Shown here one piece after another: positions 1 to 10,919 of a stretch of DNA of 64,000 nucleotides. Source of the stretch: Paraphoma chrysanthemicola (Eukaryota > Ascomycota > Dothideomycetes > Pleosporales > Phaeosphaeriaceae); contig JAGMWG010000022.1 of NCBI GenBank assembly GCA_020744225.1, positions 124,001-188,000 of the forward strand. The letters run 5' to 3'. The first letter of the stretch is position 1. Every line of letters starts with the position of its first letter. Made by a program: the position numbers and the translations under genes. The notes beneath the pieces were generated by a model. It worked only from the letters and a program-made list of their open reading frames with translations. It had not been told where the DNA came from and ran no database searches.

Positions 1-301
1 CTTGTGGCCAAGGTGATTTCATTCAGTAGATATGAGAAGAGAGAAGAAACTAATCCTACACCAAACCCGCAATCATCATGCAAGAAAAACTCCAATTGTA
101 TCCTAGGTATAATGCACCAATGCCGCTGCATAGCGAGAGTCATGAAAAGTAGCGCCTCTGTACAAAATCTGCGCTGCGCTCATGTAATCTCGTCAAATGC
201 AATGTCGTTCTAAGCCAAGTCGTGAAAATTCGTTCCGCCTCTTGCCTACCCCACAGTCTACTATCGTTACAAAACCGTCATAAAGCAAGACAGTAAGTCA
301 T
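1..301. other. Gene-free left edge
   Basis: No convincing coding sequence is seen. The stretch lies downstream of the leftmost gene, which ends at 302 on the minus strand, and probably holds its 3' UTR. Confidence 0.5.
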
Positions 302-2089
302 CTATACCTCTCCAGCAAGCACGCTGCCACTGCCGACAGATCCACCAAGATCCCAATAATTACGTGCAGAGTTGTTGCTGCGTTTGCTCTTCTTTGTGCT
401 TTGGCTTGCACAGCTTGAATTGCTCCTTAGCTTCTGGTGTCGCAAGGAAGCTTGTGGGTTATAGTATGTGCGATATGTTGTATCCTTGCGCTTGATCTCC
501 CTTGGTTGGGATGAGGACGACGTCGGGAGTCCTCTGTCCGTCGTCCTATTGACCAAAGGGTGATGCTGGCGGATAATAGCTGCGCGGCGAGCGGAGTTTA
601 CACCATCTTCGGTGCCTATCGAGGGAGCGCTTGACGATCTTCGTGGTTGAGATGATATGCTTGACCGGCGGGATGTGAAGCGTTTGACAAGAAAGTTGAA
701 GATCATCTTGACATCGAGCTCACGTTCCCAGTATTCCCGCTCTCGCACGAGGTCCTCGGCGATGTTAGCAGTAGTCGCAGGCGGCGCTCGAAAGGAGTCT
801 AGAGGATCTGCCTCGGCGGGCTCTTCCTCGATGCCCCACAATGCCGCCTCGCTATAAGCATGTGATGTTTGTTGAGTGGGGAAAGTAGGTGCGAAGTGAG
901 CCGAGGCTGGGGAGTCTGTTATTGGCTGCGAACTTGACTGACGGGAGGAAGCTAGATCAGTTGCAACAACCGGGGTCGCTCGGGTTGATGGAAGGCCTGC
1001 GTAGTCTGGAGTGGATTGCGCGAGCTGGTATGTCGAAAAAGCGCCGGGGTGTTCTGAGAGTTGATGCACGAGAATTCCGAGCTCTTCGGCTACCCGCTCA
1101 AGCAGCCTTGTCTGCCAGCCGTCGTCGGCAAGGGTAGAGGGATCAATGCCGGCATCTTTGAGGGCTTTATCTGCACGAAGTTGAATTGGAGACGCTGCTT
1201 TGGGCGTGCTCTCTTCTTCAGGAAGCGCTTCGCCAAAGATGACAGAAAGGGTATCCTCGTCGAGTCCAATCAGATCGCGGATCACCCGTCTTGTTATACG
1301 CTGCCAAAATGAGAGGTTTTCTGAGCCCTCATCCGATGAGTCACTTTGAGCATCCGTGACTGATGGTGCAGGCTTAGCAACCGGAGTGGCTTCTGGCTGT
1401 GTGCTGTCGACGCGTACGCGTGTAGCACTGACCATGCTCATTCGCCGTCTTCGTCGGGTTTCCTTCTCTATCTCTTCTAGTAGCGCCTTGCTCTGCTCCA
1501 GTCGCCACTTCTCAATGCGCTGCCGCCGTTCTTGCTCTTGGTTGCCCTCGTCCGCTTCGTCCAGGATAGAGAAGTGTCGCTGTACGCTGGATCGCCGTCG
1601 CGCAACACGTCTTCGTGGCCGCTCGAATTGCCACATGTGTTCTTGCATGGTCGCATCCGGCTGGAACTCGCCCAGGCCATCATGGGTTGGCAGCACCGTC
1701 TCACCGCTTTGCAGCAGTCTGCTTGCGGGTGCACCATACTCAGAGGGCTCGTGGAAGGCATGTAGCCCATCGTCCAAGCTGTCCAGCTCCTCTTCCGTGC
1801 CAAGGAACGTGCCGGCATCGTCATCTTGGTCTGAACGAGCTGCAGTGTCGAGTGAGCCGAATTCACTGAAGCGTGACAAGCCAGCTGTCCGCGGTGTTCG
1901 CTCGGTCGAGGTGGTCTGTGTGCGGGCAGTGGTGGAAGGCGCGGTCGGGGAGAAGAGGATCCACTCCTCCGACTCCTCTAGTGGCCGCTTGAGGAGCTGT
2001 GAGGTAGTCGCAACGTCGGCAGCGGGTTCTGGTGCATGGTACGAGATCTGTCGCGCGCTCTGGGGCCTATGCTGCTGTCTGAAGGCCAT
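302..2089 (-). CDS. Fungal-specific protein of unknown function, 595 aa
   Basis: An uninterrupted reading frame starts at an ATG (2089) and ends at a TAG (302). I do not recognise a named family. The protein is Ser/Arg/Glu rich and probably largely disordered. It has a highly charged, likely coiled-coil stretch around residues 180-220 (EQERRQRIEKW...), a compact hydrophobic segment around 265-300 (SFWQRITRRVIRDLIGLDED) and another around 320-345. There is a further conserved-looking block near 455-475 (REYWERELDVKMIFNFLVKR) and an Arg/Ser/Lys-rich tail. No signal peptide or membrane segment is evident. The long open frame on the opposite strand (1356-2099) is read as a shadow, because the minus frame is the longer and starts and ends cleanly. 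Confidence 0.75.
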   Translation of the reverse strand: MAFRQQHRPQSARQISYHAPEPAADVATTSQLLKRPLEESEEWILFSPTAPSTTARTQTTSTERTPRTAGLSRFSEFGSLDTAARSDQDDDAGTFLGTEEELDSLDDGLHAFHEPSEYGAPASRLLQSGETVLPTHDGLGEFQPDATMQEHMWQFERPRRRVARRRSSVQRHFSILDEADEGNQEQERRQRIEKWRLEQSKALLEEIEKETRRRRRMSMVSATRVRVDSTQPEATPVAKPAPSVTDAQSDSSDEGSENLSFWQRITRRVIRDLIGLDEDTLSVIFGEALPEEESTPKAASPIQLRADKALKDAGIDPSTLADDGWQTRLLERVAEELGILVHQLSEHPGAFSTYQLAQSTPDYAGLPSTRATPVVATDLASSRQSSSQPITDSPASAHFAPTFPTQQTSHAYSEAALWGIEEEPAEADPLDSFRAPPATTANIAEDLVREREYWERELDVKMIFNFLVKRFTSRRSSISSQPRRSSSAPSIGTEDGVNSARRAAIIRQHHPLVNRTTDRGLPTSSSSQPREIKRKDTTYRTYYNPQASLRHQKLRSNSSCASQSTKKSKRSNNSARNYWDLGGSVGSGSVLAGEV

Positions 2090-3609
2090 TGTGAGGTGAG
2101 TGTAGGGGGTGTGTCGACGTGTGGTGGCGCTGCGATCACGGAGACACGTCGATCAAGAAGCAAGGCACGGGGCCTCTGGTCGAATGACACGGGACGCGAG
2201 GTGTTGTAATGTGGTCAAGGAATCGATGTTTATAATGGTCGAGGGTATATTCCTCAGACACTGCAGCGAGGACAGTGCAGATGTTATCGTCTGCAGGCCT
2301 CAGGGCCCGTCGCGACACTTGGTGGTGCTCGAGCGGTGTAATAGGTGGGCGGGGATGTCCAACCGGTGGACGATGTCACGACCAACCTCGACGCGAGCTA
2401 GCACAGATTCAGCTTCCCGTTTCACGCTGGCGGATGATCAGGCGCGAATCCGGGAAAACAAAGGCGGAGTAATCTATCAATGAATTAAACAGACGCGCGA
2501 CAAGGGGCGATCAAAGAGGAAAAAAAGACGTGTGCTGCTTATGAAATGTAAGACGTGTTGAGGACTTGCGCCCGTGGACAAGAGTGGTGCAGCTGGTTGA
2601 GGATGCGCTGGGGCGCGACTTCCTGATATGATAAGATAGGGAGCTTTGTCAACGACAACCCCCGCGGTGCCGTCAGGCTAGGCATTGCACCACCGCTGCC
2701 CTGCCGACGTGATGTGATTCCGTGATGATGAACAATGAGCCCACTATTACCACATACAGAATGCTTTCGCGCAGAGATTTCGATGCTTCGCACCGATAAA
2801 AGGACCTTTTCCTGGATCTGCACCGTTCACTTTTCGCAAACACACAGTCATCGCGTTTGCATCTCCGTATTCTAACGCGTGCACACTCGGGCAGTGTAGG
2901 GGGCATGCTCAGCAGCAAGTTGCACCAAGACACAGTCATGCATCACGCCTTGTGGCTGGCATCTGCACCTCTGCCCAATCACACGGTGCTCTCCTACAAC
3001 ACTGTCTGTTGCTATTTTCTCATCCCTTCCAGCCTCATCAAGCCAAAGTATCATTTTTCGCCCCTTTCGGTCGTTCTCGCAGCATTGCTTCAGGTCCCAT
3101 TTTTTTCACTTCGCGCGTCATTCGACTTTGATGCTACTTTCAGGCAATCCTGGTGGGTCGACGTCAGTCTCAATACCAAGATTACTGCACGATTACCAGC
3201 TACGGCAAGCATTCGGCCGGCAAACTTGCCGCACCACCGCAACCCTAGATCCTTACACTGAGAGATCTCCAAGATCTGACAACAGAGTCATTCCGGGATT
3301 CGCTCGGATCCCGAGCAGGGACAGAGTCGGAAGCGAGAATTTTGCGAAACACAGTAGGAATATATCAGAGTGCTTGCTACAGAGGTATCTCTAAAGGACA
3401 TTTCGCTGTGTTGTTACAACAGTAAATGCGTCGCTCAAACAGAAAGGTATCATTCTCAGCCGGCCTTCTCGAGAACACCGTGCAAAGCATTGTCGTGCTC
3501 CAATTTCCAAACTCCAAACTCCATGCCAAAGTAGTCGTCAATCAGTATGTGCAAAGCGTGATTCTCGTGCTTCCGACTCCTTCTCTTGTGGCGGTGCGGC
3601 TCCGCTGCT
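2090..3609. other. Intergenic, promoter of the 302-2089 gene and 3' flank of VPS62
   Basis: About 1.5 kb with only short overlapping frames on both strands. No RNA gene, repeat or recognisable coding block was found. It should contain the promoter of the leftward gene starting at 2089 and the 3' flank of the leftward VPS62 gene. Confidence 0.5.
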
Positions 3610-5587
3610 TCATGATGCAGAGTCATAATCCGCGCCGAACACACGTCGTGCGTCCTCCTCACTCATCTCTTCGCCCTCGCCGAAATCAGGGAACCTCTTC
3701 GCTATCGGTGCGTGCTTATCACCGACCCACTTCTTCAAAATACACTCGCCGTTGCCCTGGCATATCTCTTGACGACCAAGATTCTTGAATCGTGGACCGA
3801 GTGGACCATTGACATAATGGTACTGGCCCAAGAAACGATACTGTCGCGGGTCATTCAACGGGTAAAATTTATCGCCCCAGTGGCCTGCAAAGTAAAACCA
3901 GCTGGTCGGTGCGGTGGGGGTAAGGTTTGAGGTGAGGAGCTGGTCGTTCTGATAGTTGTACGTAAACGAGTACAAATTCTGCACGGGATCCCAAAGTGGA
4001 CCGCGGTCGGTGACGTCGTGAAGAATACCGCCCGGAAGTACGTAAGGATGGACGCCAGCAGTGGCATACATGGCGTGAGTTCCAGTGGCAGAATAACCAA
4101 CGGGCTAGAACGGTCAGCTAGAGAAGCCCAAGGTAGGGGGAAGAGTCACGACTTACCCTTTTGCCGACTTTCTCCACAGCATCGTAGGTATATGCCTCAC
4201 CAAAAGCGTGCTCACTAAAGAACACAGCCTTTGGTTCGCCGTTGTGAAAGCGAACAACGGTATGCTCCCAATCGCCAACATGGTTGCCAAACCTGACATT
4301 GAAAACTGCGTTGCCCAAGTTGTACGAGTAGAAGAAAAACCAAAACGCGTCGACGACACCATCGTCTTTTGGCACAACGACGAGCACTGCAGGCGCATCG
4401 CTTCGGCCACCAACGACCTTCTTCCCCATCACCTGGCGACGTCGATATCGTAGCTCAGGTTGCCAGATCTCTGGCTTATTGACAAGCTCGTCGCCTTCAG
4501 GTGTCTTTGTGGGAACCGGCAGGCCTGGAGATGTGGACACTGTTCGGATGCCCCCACGATCCTCTGTGTCACCCAAGCCAACATGGAACCAATCCGACTT
4601 TTCGCCTGTCTTGTCTTGCTCAAAGTGACCCTTGCCGCGGTTTGGCTCTTCCCTTTCTTCGCCGTCATTGCCATCACCGGGCACGATTGGAATATTCGTC
4701 TCCCCACCAAGCCACTCGGGACGGTCCTCGACGTTGTCGTCACTCTGCAAATACACAAATCTGCCCCACTTGTTAAGCTCGCCTAGATTCGAGAGCGTCG
4801 GATGGTCTTCTGCTGCCTGCAGAGGTGTGTAATTCAGGTGCGGCGTAGTGTGAATCAAGTGTTCCGCTATGTCGCCTGGCCAGAACTGCTCGCCTGAGTA
4901 GAGATGAATGAGTGGCGCATAGTCCAGGACATACTGTGGTACCTCACGTTCTTGCGCTCGGTAATCATGTGGAGGTGCTTGGGCGTCGTGCCAAAATTCG
5001 GTGAGGTTCACTTTGTCGCGATGCGTCTGCTTCCTAAAGCTGCTGGTCCACCGCGACTTATCCAAATGGCTCAAACCGCAGAACCCAAACCAGTTGCAGG
5101 TCTTCCGATCTATCCAAGATTGTGATGAAGCGACCCATGATGCTTCTTCTAAGCGTTCCGACCACGGCGTTATGCGCTCGAAGAGGACGTTCTGGTAGAT
5201 CTGAGAGAAGGAGAAGAGGCCGAAAAATGTACCCGCTGCAGCGATAGCTGGTTTCCTGCCCTTCATTTGTGTATCTTCGACATTCGACGGCCCACCGACA
5301 CCAGCGATAGACGAGGGAGCTTGCCCAGGTGAATGTTCATGCGAAGAATGGTCTACGGGAATATCGATGGTGGGTAGGACGTGACTGTTTGGGGCGGCCG
5401 GCGCAACACCTGGTGTCTCGGTGGGGGTCTGAGAGGTGTATACCGCTATCGAAGGGTAGTGAGGAATGTCGACCGGCGATATAGAGGCTGGTGAAACCGA
5501 TGACGGCAGGAGCTCTCGGAGTGGGACCTGCCCGCCGCCATTCTGGAAGTAGGGCACGATAGGCACTATTGCACAGCATATGGTCAG
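3610..5587 (-). CDS. VPS62: Vacuolar protein sorting-associated protein 62 (VPS62/TDA6 family)
   Basis: The product resembles the fungal Vps62/TDA6 family, linked in yeast to cytoplasm-to-vacuole sorting. Two exons are clear: 4157 to at least 5566, and 3610-4104, joined in phase 0 by a 52-bp intron (4105-4156, GTAAGT..CTAG). Family-like blocks are YAPLIHLYSGEQFWPGDIAE, HLNYTPLQAAE, WGRFVYLQSDD, DAFWFFFYSYNLGN, FGNHVGDWEHTVVRF and, across the splice, a G-x-H-A-x-YA-x-AGVHPYVLP stretch. The N-terminus is not settled. The frame is open back to a TAG at 5588-5590. A good acceptor (pyrimidine tract then GAGTAG) would put the exon start at 5587, but I could not place the upstream coding exon. An ATG at 5622 followed by a short hydrophobic stretch would fit only with an implausibly small 26-nt intron. 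The recognised part gives about 630 residues. Confidence 0.85.
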
Positions 5588-6560
5588 CTACTCGAAAAGG
5601 AAACAAGAACAGCCAGTAGCATGCCGGCAGAAAGTTTGAAGCCGACGCTGCCGAAGCTGACGGAAGCCAGGATGATAGAGCATCGCCCTAAAGTCCGTGT
5701 GCGATCTTGCCTGCCACGCCGCAACCTCAGGAAGCGCGCGGATGACTATTGTCATCGCCAACAGAGAAACTCCAGGTGAAGTGGCACATGAGCGAATGAG
5801 AAGCCTAGAAGGTGTAGGAAATGTGGGAAGCGCGGAAGGCCCGGAGAGCCTGATGATGACATGAGGTTTCCATAATCTGGGTGGACGAACCGGGCGGAAG
5901 CGGAACTTCACTTACTCGTTGAACTTGTGAAGCGCTATCAATTGCGTCTGGAGCTCAATGCGATGGCTCAGTGCTCGCCGAAATTCCACGATGCGACGAT
6001 GGCGAGGAGCCCTGTAGGTGTGGATCTGGCGCTGTGATGCTCGTGGCGGGGATGCATGTTGGGGAAGATGCAGGGCTGGGCTGGGCACACGTCGCGTTTC
6101 AGCGGGTACTCGGTGCCGGCACCGGGGACTGAGCATGCGGCTCTCCGCCATCACCTTGGCTGCTTGTACGAGCACGGCTTCGAGAGTGTTAGTCCGTTGC
6201 CATTCTTTCCTCTGCCTGAGACCGGTGACTGGTTTGCACACGATCTATGTAGTCACGAACCTTTTGTCTGGAATCAGCCACGAGCTTAGGCTTTCTCCCC
6301 GCCCCCCTTTTTTTGCACTGTTTCCACAGCAGTGTAGGATCATCTGAGGACTCTCGAGATGCTTTGAGTCCAGTACCCATGTGTTCCCTTTGTTCTGATG
6401 TGAACCCAAACGTATCCAGCATGGTCATTCAGCCATTGATAAAGGACGCTTCAAAAATCGAAGCTACCCGCTTCCGTTTCAGACAGGGCCAAGATGTCAC
6501 GGGAAACCCAGAAAAAAACATTTCCCTTCTACCAAGAGGAGAAATCCTCCAAAAAGTTAT
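5588..6560. other. 5' region of VPS62, unresolved
   Basis: This presumably contains the 5' exon and promoter of the leftward VPS62 gene. A strong minus-strand donor (GTAAGT) sits at 5915-5910. Open minus-strand frames on both sides of it (5912-6241 and 5588-5911) show no family signature I recognise, so no extra gene is called. Confidence 0.35.
6551..6555 (-). terminator. Pol III T-tract terminator of tRNA-Tyr
   Basis: Five consecutive T residues on the minus strand lie shortly after the 3' end of the tRNA-Tyr gene, as expected for RNA polymerase III termination. Confidence 0.7.
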
Positions 6561-6646
6561 CTCCGCTCCCAGAATCGAACTAGGGACCTTTCGATTACAA
6601 AGTAATATTACAGTCGAACGTGATAAACCAACTACACCAAGCGGAG
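6561..6646 (-). tRNA. tRNA-Tyr (GTA) with a 12-nt intron
   Basis: The minus strand folds into a full cloverleaf. The acceptor stem is CTCCGCT/AGCGGAG, the D arm follows, and the anticodon stem is TTCGA/TCGAA. The T arm is CCTAG-TTCGATT-CTGGG. The anticodon loop reads C-T-GTA-A, then a 12-nt insert (6596-6607), then A38, which is the canonical intron position after base 37. The C1-G72 pair and discriminator A73 are the known eukaryotic tRNA-Tyr identity elements, and eukaryotic nuclear tRNA-Tyr genes usually carry introns. The internal B box (AGTTCGATTC) is present, and a T5 tract follows about seven bases downstream as a Pol III terminator. The alternative reading TGT (Thr) would need a non-canonical intron position. 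Confidence 0.85.
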
Positions 6647-7037
6647 GTATGCGACGGTTGAGCCGTGCTTGGGATCCTGTTGGATTCGATGGAGAACTGA
6701 ACAAATGCATCCAATATAAAAAAGCCAATCATTGAGCTGTCACGGCTCTTCTGAACAGCCAACCGTGACTCAATACGAACCATGCGGGGCTACCAATTGC
6801 TGAAAGATCACCCAGCCTACTGCTTCTCGGCTAAGATCGCCCACCTGCTTCTCCGATTTTTTACTTTCAACTTTACCTTACCTGAACTAATACAATTCGT
6901 GCGCTACCTTGCAACCTCACCCACCTCAGTCCAGTACAAATCATATCTCGGAATCGATAGTACTCGACGCTCCTGCAACATTCTACGGCTGAATTTGAAA
7001 TTGCATCACAGAGGCAAGCCCAAACAGCTGGCCCGCT
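6647..7037. promoter_or_regulatory. Divergent region between tRNA-Tyr and the TFIIIC subunit gene
   Basis: A 391-bp interval separates the leftward Pol III gene from the rightward Pol II gene for a TFIIIC subunit. No further coding sequence is seen. Confidence 0.5.
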
Positions 7038-7826
7038 ATGGCTTCCGCACAAGACGATGATTGGGAGTACGAGTACCACGAAACCGAGACTGAAGATTTC
7101 TATATTCCGATTGACCTCTCCAACGTTCCGAGCGCACAGGTGCCAATGAACTCAGAGCGCAGGCCTGGGCATCCGACTTTGCTTAAGAGCCGACTGAGGG
7201 CGCTCAATGCAACACGAGGACAACCGCTAGAGATTGCACACAATGCCGCCGGAACGCCAGCGACGGCTACGACAATGGGCGAGCTTCAGATAGTAGGTCT
7301 CCATACCACCAACCCTCTCGTTATGTACAATGGCCAGCTGTTGAGTTGCCATTGGACTTCGACAATTGGTACCGATATGTTCTTCACCAAGCCAGAGACG
7401 GAGGGTGGTGACCTTGGCGATCCTCTTCGCTCACTCCCATCTGTGGATCTACTGTCGTTGGGAACCGCAAAGTTGGTCGCGAGAGTTGGACGGCTACGAC
7501 CTCGAGACGATCTCATTGACGATGAGGGTGATACGCAGCTGGCGCCTCAAGTGAGTGGTGCTACAGAGCCACATGTGAGCGGAGTTGGGCCTGCTCAATC
7601 AGCACCAAACATCCGAGCAACCGAGAATGGCTCAGAGACCTCCAGTAAAACCTTCCTCGCGAGACTAAATGAGGTGAAAGCAAGAAGAGGGGAGAAATCT
7701 CAGCTCGTAGTCACTCAGACGCCTGAGGGGTCTCGTCTCGTGTCTGCCCCCATGGAGATTGCAGATCGACCGACTGATGCAGGCGCATCGCGGCAACTGG
7801 AAGACGTCACAATGAGCGGCACTTGA
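7038..7826 (+). CDS. TFIIIC subunit, tau55/Sfc7/GTF3C6-type triple-barrel domain
   Basis: The 262-aa product has the small TFIIIC triple-barrel domain seen in fungal Sfc7/tau55 and human GTF3C6. TFIIIC binds the A and B boxes of tRNA genes and recruits TFIIIB for RNA polymerase III. The family pattern is visible: an acidic N-terminus (DDDWEYEYHETETEDFYIP), then IDLSNV, then GELQIVGLHTTNPLVMYNGQ and LLSCHWTSTIGTDMFF at roughly residues 82-118. The C-terminal half is polar and low in complexity, as in other fungal members. It is a single exon starting at the first ATG after the divergent tRNA gene. Confidence 0.85.
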   Translation: MASAQDDDWEYEYHETETEDFYIPIDLSNVPSAQVPMNSERRPGHPTLLKSRLRALNATRGQPLEIAHNAAGTPATATTMGELQIVGLHTTNPLVMYNGQLLSCHWTSTIGTDMFFTKPETEGGDLGDPLRSLPSVDLLSLGTAKLVARVGRLRPRDDLIDDEGDTQLAPQVSGATEPHVSGVGPAQSAPNIRATENGSETSSKTFLARLNEVKARRGEKSQLVVTQTPEGSRLVSAPMEIADRPTDAGASRQLEDVTMSGT

Positions 7827-8123
7827 TGATACCTGACTGATGCTCTCAAAGATTCCTATGACTCGGTGTCGAAAGAGAGCTAGAAGGTGTTGTAGGATGT
7901 AGGTGCGCACTTTCCAAAGAGGGTTGCTCCTCCCGCCAGCGCGTCCGATCCCCAGAAACCTGCTCAGAAGCGAAAAGATCAAGATCCCAGAAGATGCGCG
8001 GCTCTTCTCAATGCCTGTATACCTCAATGGCTCGGTCCCGAACGGGTTGCGCCGCAACATCTTTTCCTAACACCTATTCTTCGCCGTGTGTGCCGTGTTG
8101 AGGATTTTGGAGCATCGTCCGAC

Positions 8124-9873
8124 ATGCTGCCCGCGCCGCGTCAGTCCCAACGCACACAAGAGGAGCCAATGAGCGTTAAGACCGTTTCTAAAGACCCTTC
8201 ATCAACTGACTCTTACTCAACCTGTCTACCCTGGCTCTTTGGGGACAACGATGGAAGCTGTATTACTTCACGCTTGTTGACCGATGACGTTCACGACGAG
8301 GACAACAACAACAATGAAGCAGAGACAGCCATCATGGGCGAAGTCGCAGATTGGCTCCAAATACGCCACACTGATGCTTTCTGGGCATCTCGCTGCAAGC
8401 AGACGCGGAAGGTGAGCAGTGTCCACGGGGCGCAATATACAACTCTGACAATACCAGGCTCTACCTACTACAAGCCAGCTGGCGACGCAGCTGAAAAGCC
8501 CCAATGTTCTGACATCTGCATCATGTGATGCCGCCGAGATTTTCGAACTCCTGCTTGAAGCCATCGCCGTCCAATTACTCGCGTCCTGTTATACCTCGCT
8601 TCCACCATCAAGCGCTGCTCATCAGCCGCTTATCCAACAGAGAAGAGAAGCCGAACCAGTAACCGCGTTACGGCTGCATTCTCATCAGCGCTTTGAACCT
8701 GCTGCCGGCCATCACGCACGAGCACCATCTGAGGCTACGCCTTGGCCAGGGCTGTACGCAGGACCAGAACTCGAAGAAGTACTAGCGGAAAAAATCAGCG
8801 AGAATCGACGATTGAAGCGTAGCACCGCATACAGTCTCCGATTCGCGGCAAGCGGATGGACGGATGGATCATCGCCATCTGGAGCAGGTCACCTTCACGA
8901 GGAATCACACTCGTCTGCAGACTCTTCTTCGTCGTCCGAGCCTGGTTTTCTTTCTAAGCTGATATGTCAAACATCGATTCCCAAACATCCACGATGCAAA
9001 CGCAACACCCTATTCATCAGTCGCTTGTCAACTAGACGAAGAAAGCGTAAAAGCCCCGGCAATCCTCCTAACATCTCATCAAAGCCGACGCGCAATCTCA
9101 CAAAGCCTCTGCAGAGCCTGAAGTCCGAAGCCGTCCAGCGCATCCCCTCCGCATTACGTCTCCGACATACCCAGTCTGCGCCACGATTTACGGTCAGAGA
9201 AGCGACCACGAATGAAGATGTAAACTCCTCCCGCCGACATAGCTCGAATCCGTCAATAGGCAGTCCGTTGACTTACCAGTATGACCTACCAGAGATACGT
9301 CGCATCTCAGCCACAACAGCCGCTAGTCAAAACAAAAGAAGCATTTCTCATTCCTTGAGAGCGTGTGGAAGAGGCGACATGATCTTCAAGCAAGAGCCTG
9401 TGGGGGCGGACCATTTCATGTCGTACGAACCTCCTCAGCGCAAATTGTCTAGCCACTTGGTCGTACCACCCCTACTCGATGAGGAACTTTCGCCCGCCGC
9501 AGTTTCACCGTGCAGCAAGGATACAACGAGCTCGCAAAGACCGCGTGCACGGCGCTCCAGCTCCCCACACCCTAGCTGGTCGTGTTTGGAAAGCCCACCA
9601 TCCGACTACTTCGGAGAGGTCTCTACAGCAACCCGTGTTGGTGACGATAAGTATCACGAAAGCTCTGCCGAAGATGATCCTACAGCAGAACGCGAGTATG
9701 CGGGTCCAGGGATAGAGAGGCGCCCTACTCTACAGCAGATCTTCGCGAAGATGGACGCGTGGGACGACGAAACCTCGAGTGACAGCGATATGGAGCGGTA
9801 TCGGAAACGTCAAAGCATTATGGTACACCCGGAAGATACTGATCAGCACTTCGCTCTTCGTTTCGTCTCTTAG
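8124..9873 (+). CDS. Unknown fungal protein, two exons, about 567 aa
   Basis: Two open stretches join into one gene. Exon 1 is 8124-8411 (96 codons) and exon 2 is 8458-9873. A 46-bp intron (8412-8457, GTGAGC..CCAG) separates them in phase 0, after which the frame stays open for 471 codons. The ATG at 8124 is the first in frame; 8169 is an alternative. No named domain is recognised. A hydrophobic helix-like segment (AAEIFELLLEAIAVQLLASC) falls near residue 118, and a family-like block PWPGLYAGPELEEVLAEKI near 192. The rest is Ser/Arg-rich and likely disordered, ending in a conserved-looking tail (TLQQIFAKMDAWDDE). There is no signal peptide. Confidence 0.7.
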
Positions 9874-9983
9874 ATTGACGACAGCCTGGAAGAATGAAAT
9901 GATATACACCTTAATGTGGCATTGCTTGATTATTCTACAGTACGTGCTTCATCCAGTCACCAATTTTTAGCCCTTTTATACAC

Positions 9984-10631
9984 TCAGTTATCATCCTTGG
10001 TATTCCTCGTAGCCCTAGGTCTTTCCAAACGAAACACCAAGGTGTCCCGCAAGCCTAATACAGGATTCTCGAAATCCTTTTCCCTCTTCTCGTGTAGCTT
10101 GAAACCAGCCTTCAGCAAAACGGACTGGCTGCTCATAAGCTCCGTGTCTGCCAGTGCCTCTGCATATGCGGCTTCATTGTAATGCTCAAAGAACATGGGC
10201 ATGAAGCCACGCAGAGCTTCAGTTGCATAGCCCTTACCCCAGTATGACGAGTTGAACATGTAGCCGATCTCGGGAGCCCGGACAGCACCTATAAGCCCAA
10301 TAACGCGTGCAACGGGACGAGTCGAGGTGGTCGGCGCGGGAGAATCGACGGAGCTTGACGTGATGAGTTCGACGGCGAAGTTCCAGTTATTGTCTGGTGT
10401 CCAAGTCAGATACGAAAACAAGATTGAGTTTAGTTCAGACATACCTCGATCGTGGCAGCCTTGAATCCATTCACTCGTCTTCTCTAGATCATCGCATGGA
10501 AGTAGAGGCGTATGCTTCATGACCTCCGAATCGCGTCGCATGAGAACAACATCTTCCGCGTCTTCCAGCTTCAAAGGTCGAATGACCAGTCTCTCTGTCC
10601 TAGCCACATACTTTGAGTCGACAACAACCAT
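9984..10631 (-). CDS. GNAT family N-acetyltransferase (RimJ/RimL type)
   Basis: A 215-aa protein of the Acetyltransf_3 (RimJ/RimL-like) GNAT fold, which moves an acetyl group from acetyl-CoA to an amine acceptor; the substrate cannot be told. The start of the fold is TERLVIRPLKLEDAEDV (near residue 11). The acceptor-side strand APEIGYMFNSSYWGKGYATEA is motif A, the acetyl-CoA pyrophosphate-binding turn, here written WGKGYATE. It is followed by the SQSVLLKAGF segment typical of the family. The ATG at 10631 was chosen because the reading frame upstream has no other ATG. The gene is divergent from RFT1, with a 288-bp shared upstream region. Confidence 0.85.
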   Translation of the reverse strand: MVVVDSKYVARTERLVIRPLKLEDAEDVVLMRRDSEVMKHTPLLPCDDLEKTSEWIQGCHDRGMSELNSILFSYLTWTPDNNWNFAVELITSSSVDSPAPTTSTRPVARVIGLIGAVRAPEIGYMFNSSYWGKGYATEALRGFMPMFFEHYNEAAYAEALADTELMSSQSVLLKAGFKLHEKREKDFENPVLGLRDTLVFRLERPRATRNTKDDN

Positions 10632-10919
10632 CCTCGTCAGCTCCAACAATAAAAGATGAGGTAAAAGTCATTGTGCGGTGTGCTGAATATGTCCGAAAAG
10701 TCAGGTCGATGGCTTGTAAGCTCGTGCTGAGCAATGACGGACAGCCTCGCGTCAGGAAATCGGCTAACCGCATCAAGACACCGATATTTCAACTTCCAAC
10801 CACAACTCTCCGCCTCATTGCATCAACATCCCCGGACCCAATCATCATGGCTGTCTAGCTGGCCCCCAGATAACTTGAAACCTTGTCTTTTCGTTGTTGC
10901 ACGACTCGAGGCCCCAGCC
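10632..10919. promoter_or_regulatory. Divergent promoter region, GNAT gene and RFT1
   Basis: A 288-bp gap separates two start codons facing away from each other. The RFT1 frame is open upstream of its chosen ATG, so a slightly longer RFT1 protein cannot be excluded. Confidence 0.45.

Noticed and set aside
1356..2099. 247-codon plus-strand frame
   Set aside because: Antisense to the longer minus-strand gene at 302-2089; Ser/Arg-rich shadow with no motifs.
6561..6646. tRNA-Thr (TGT) reading of the tRNA gene
   Set aside because: It needs an intron outside the canonical site after base 37; C1-G72 and A73 fit tRNA-Tyr.
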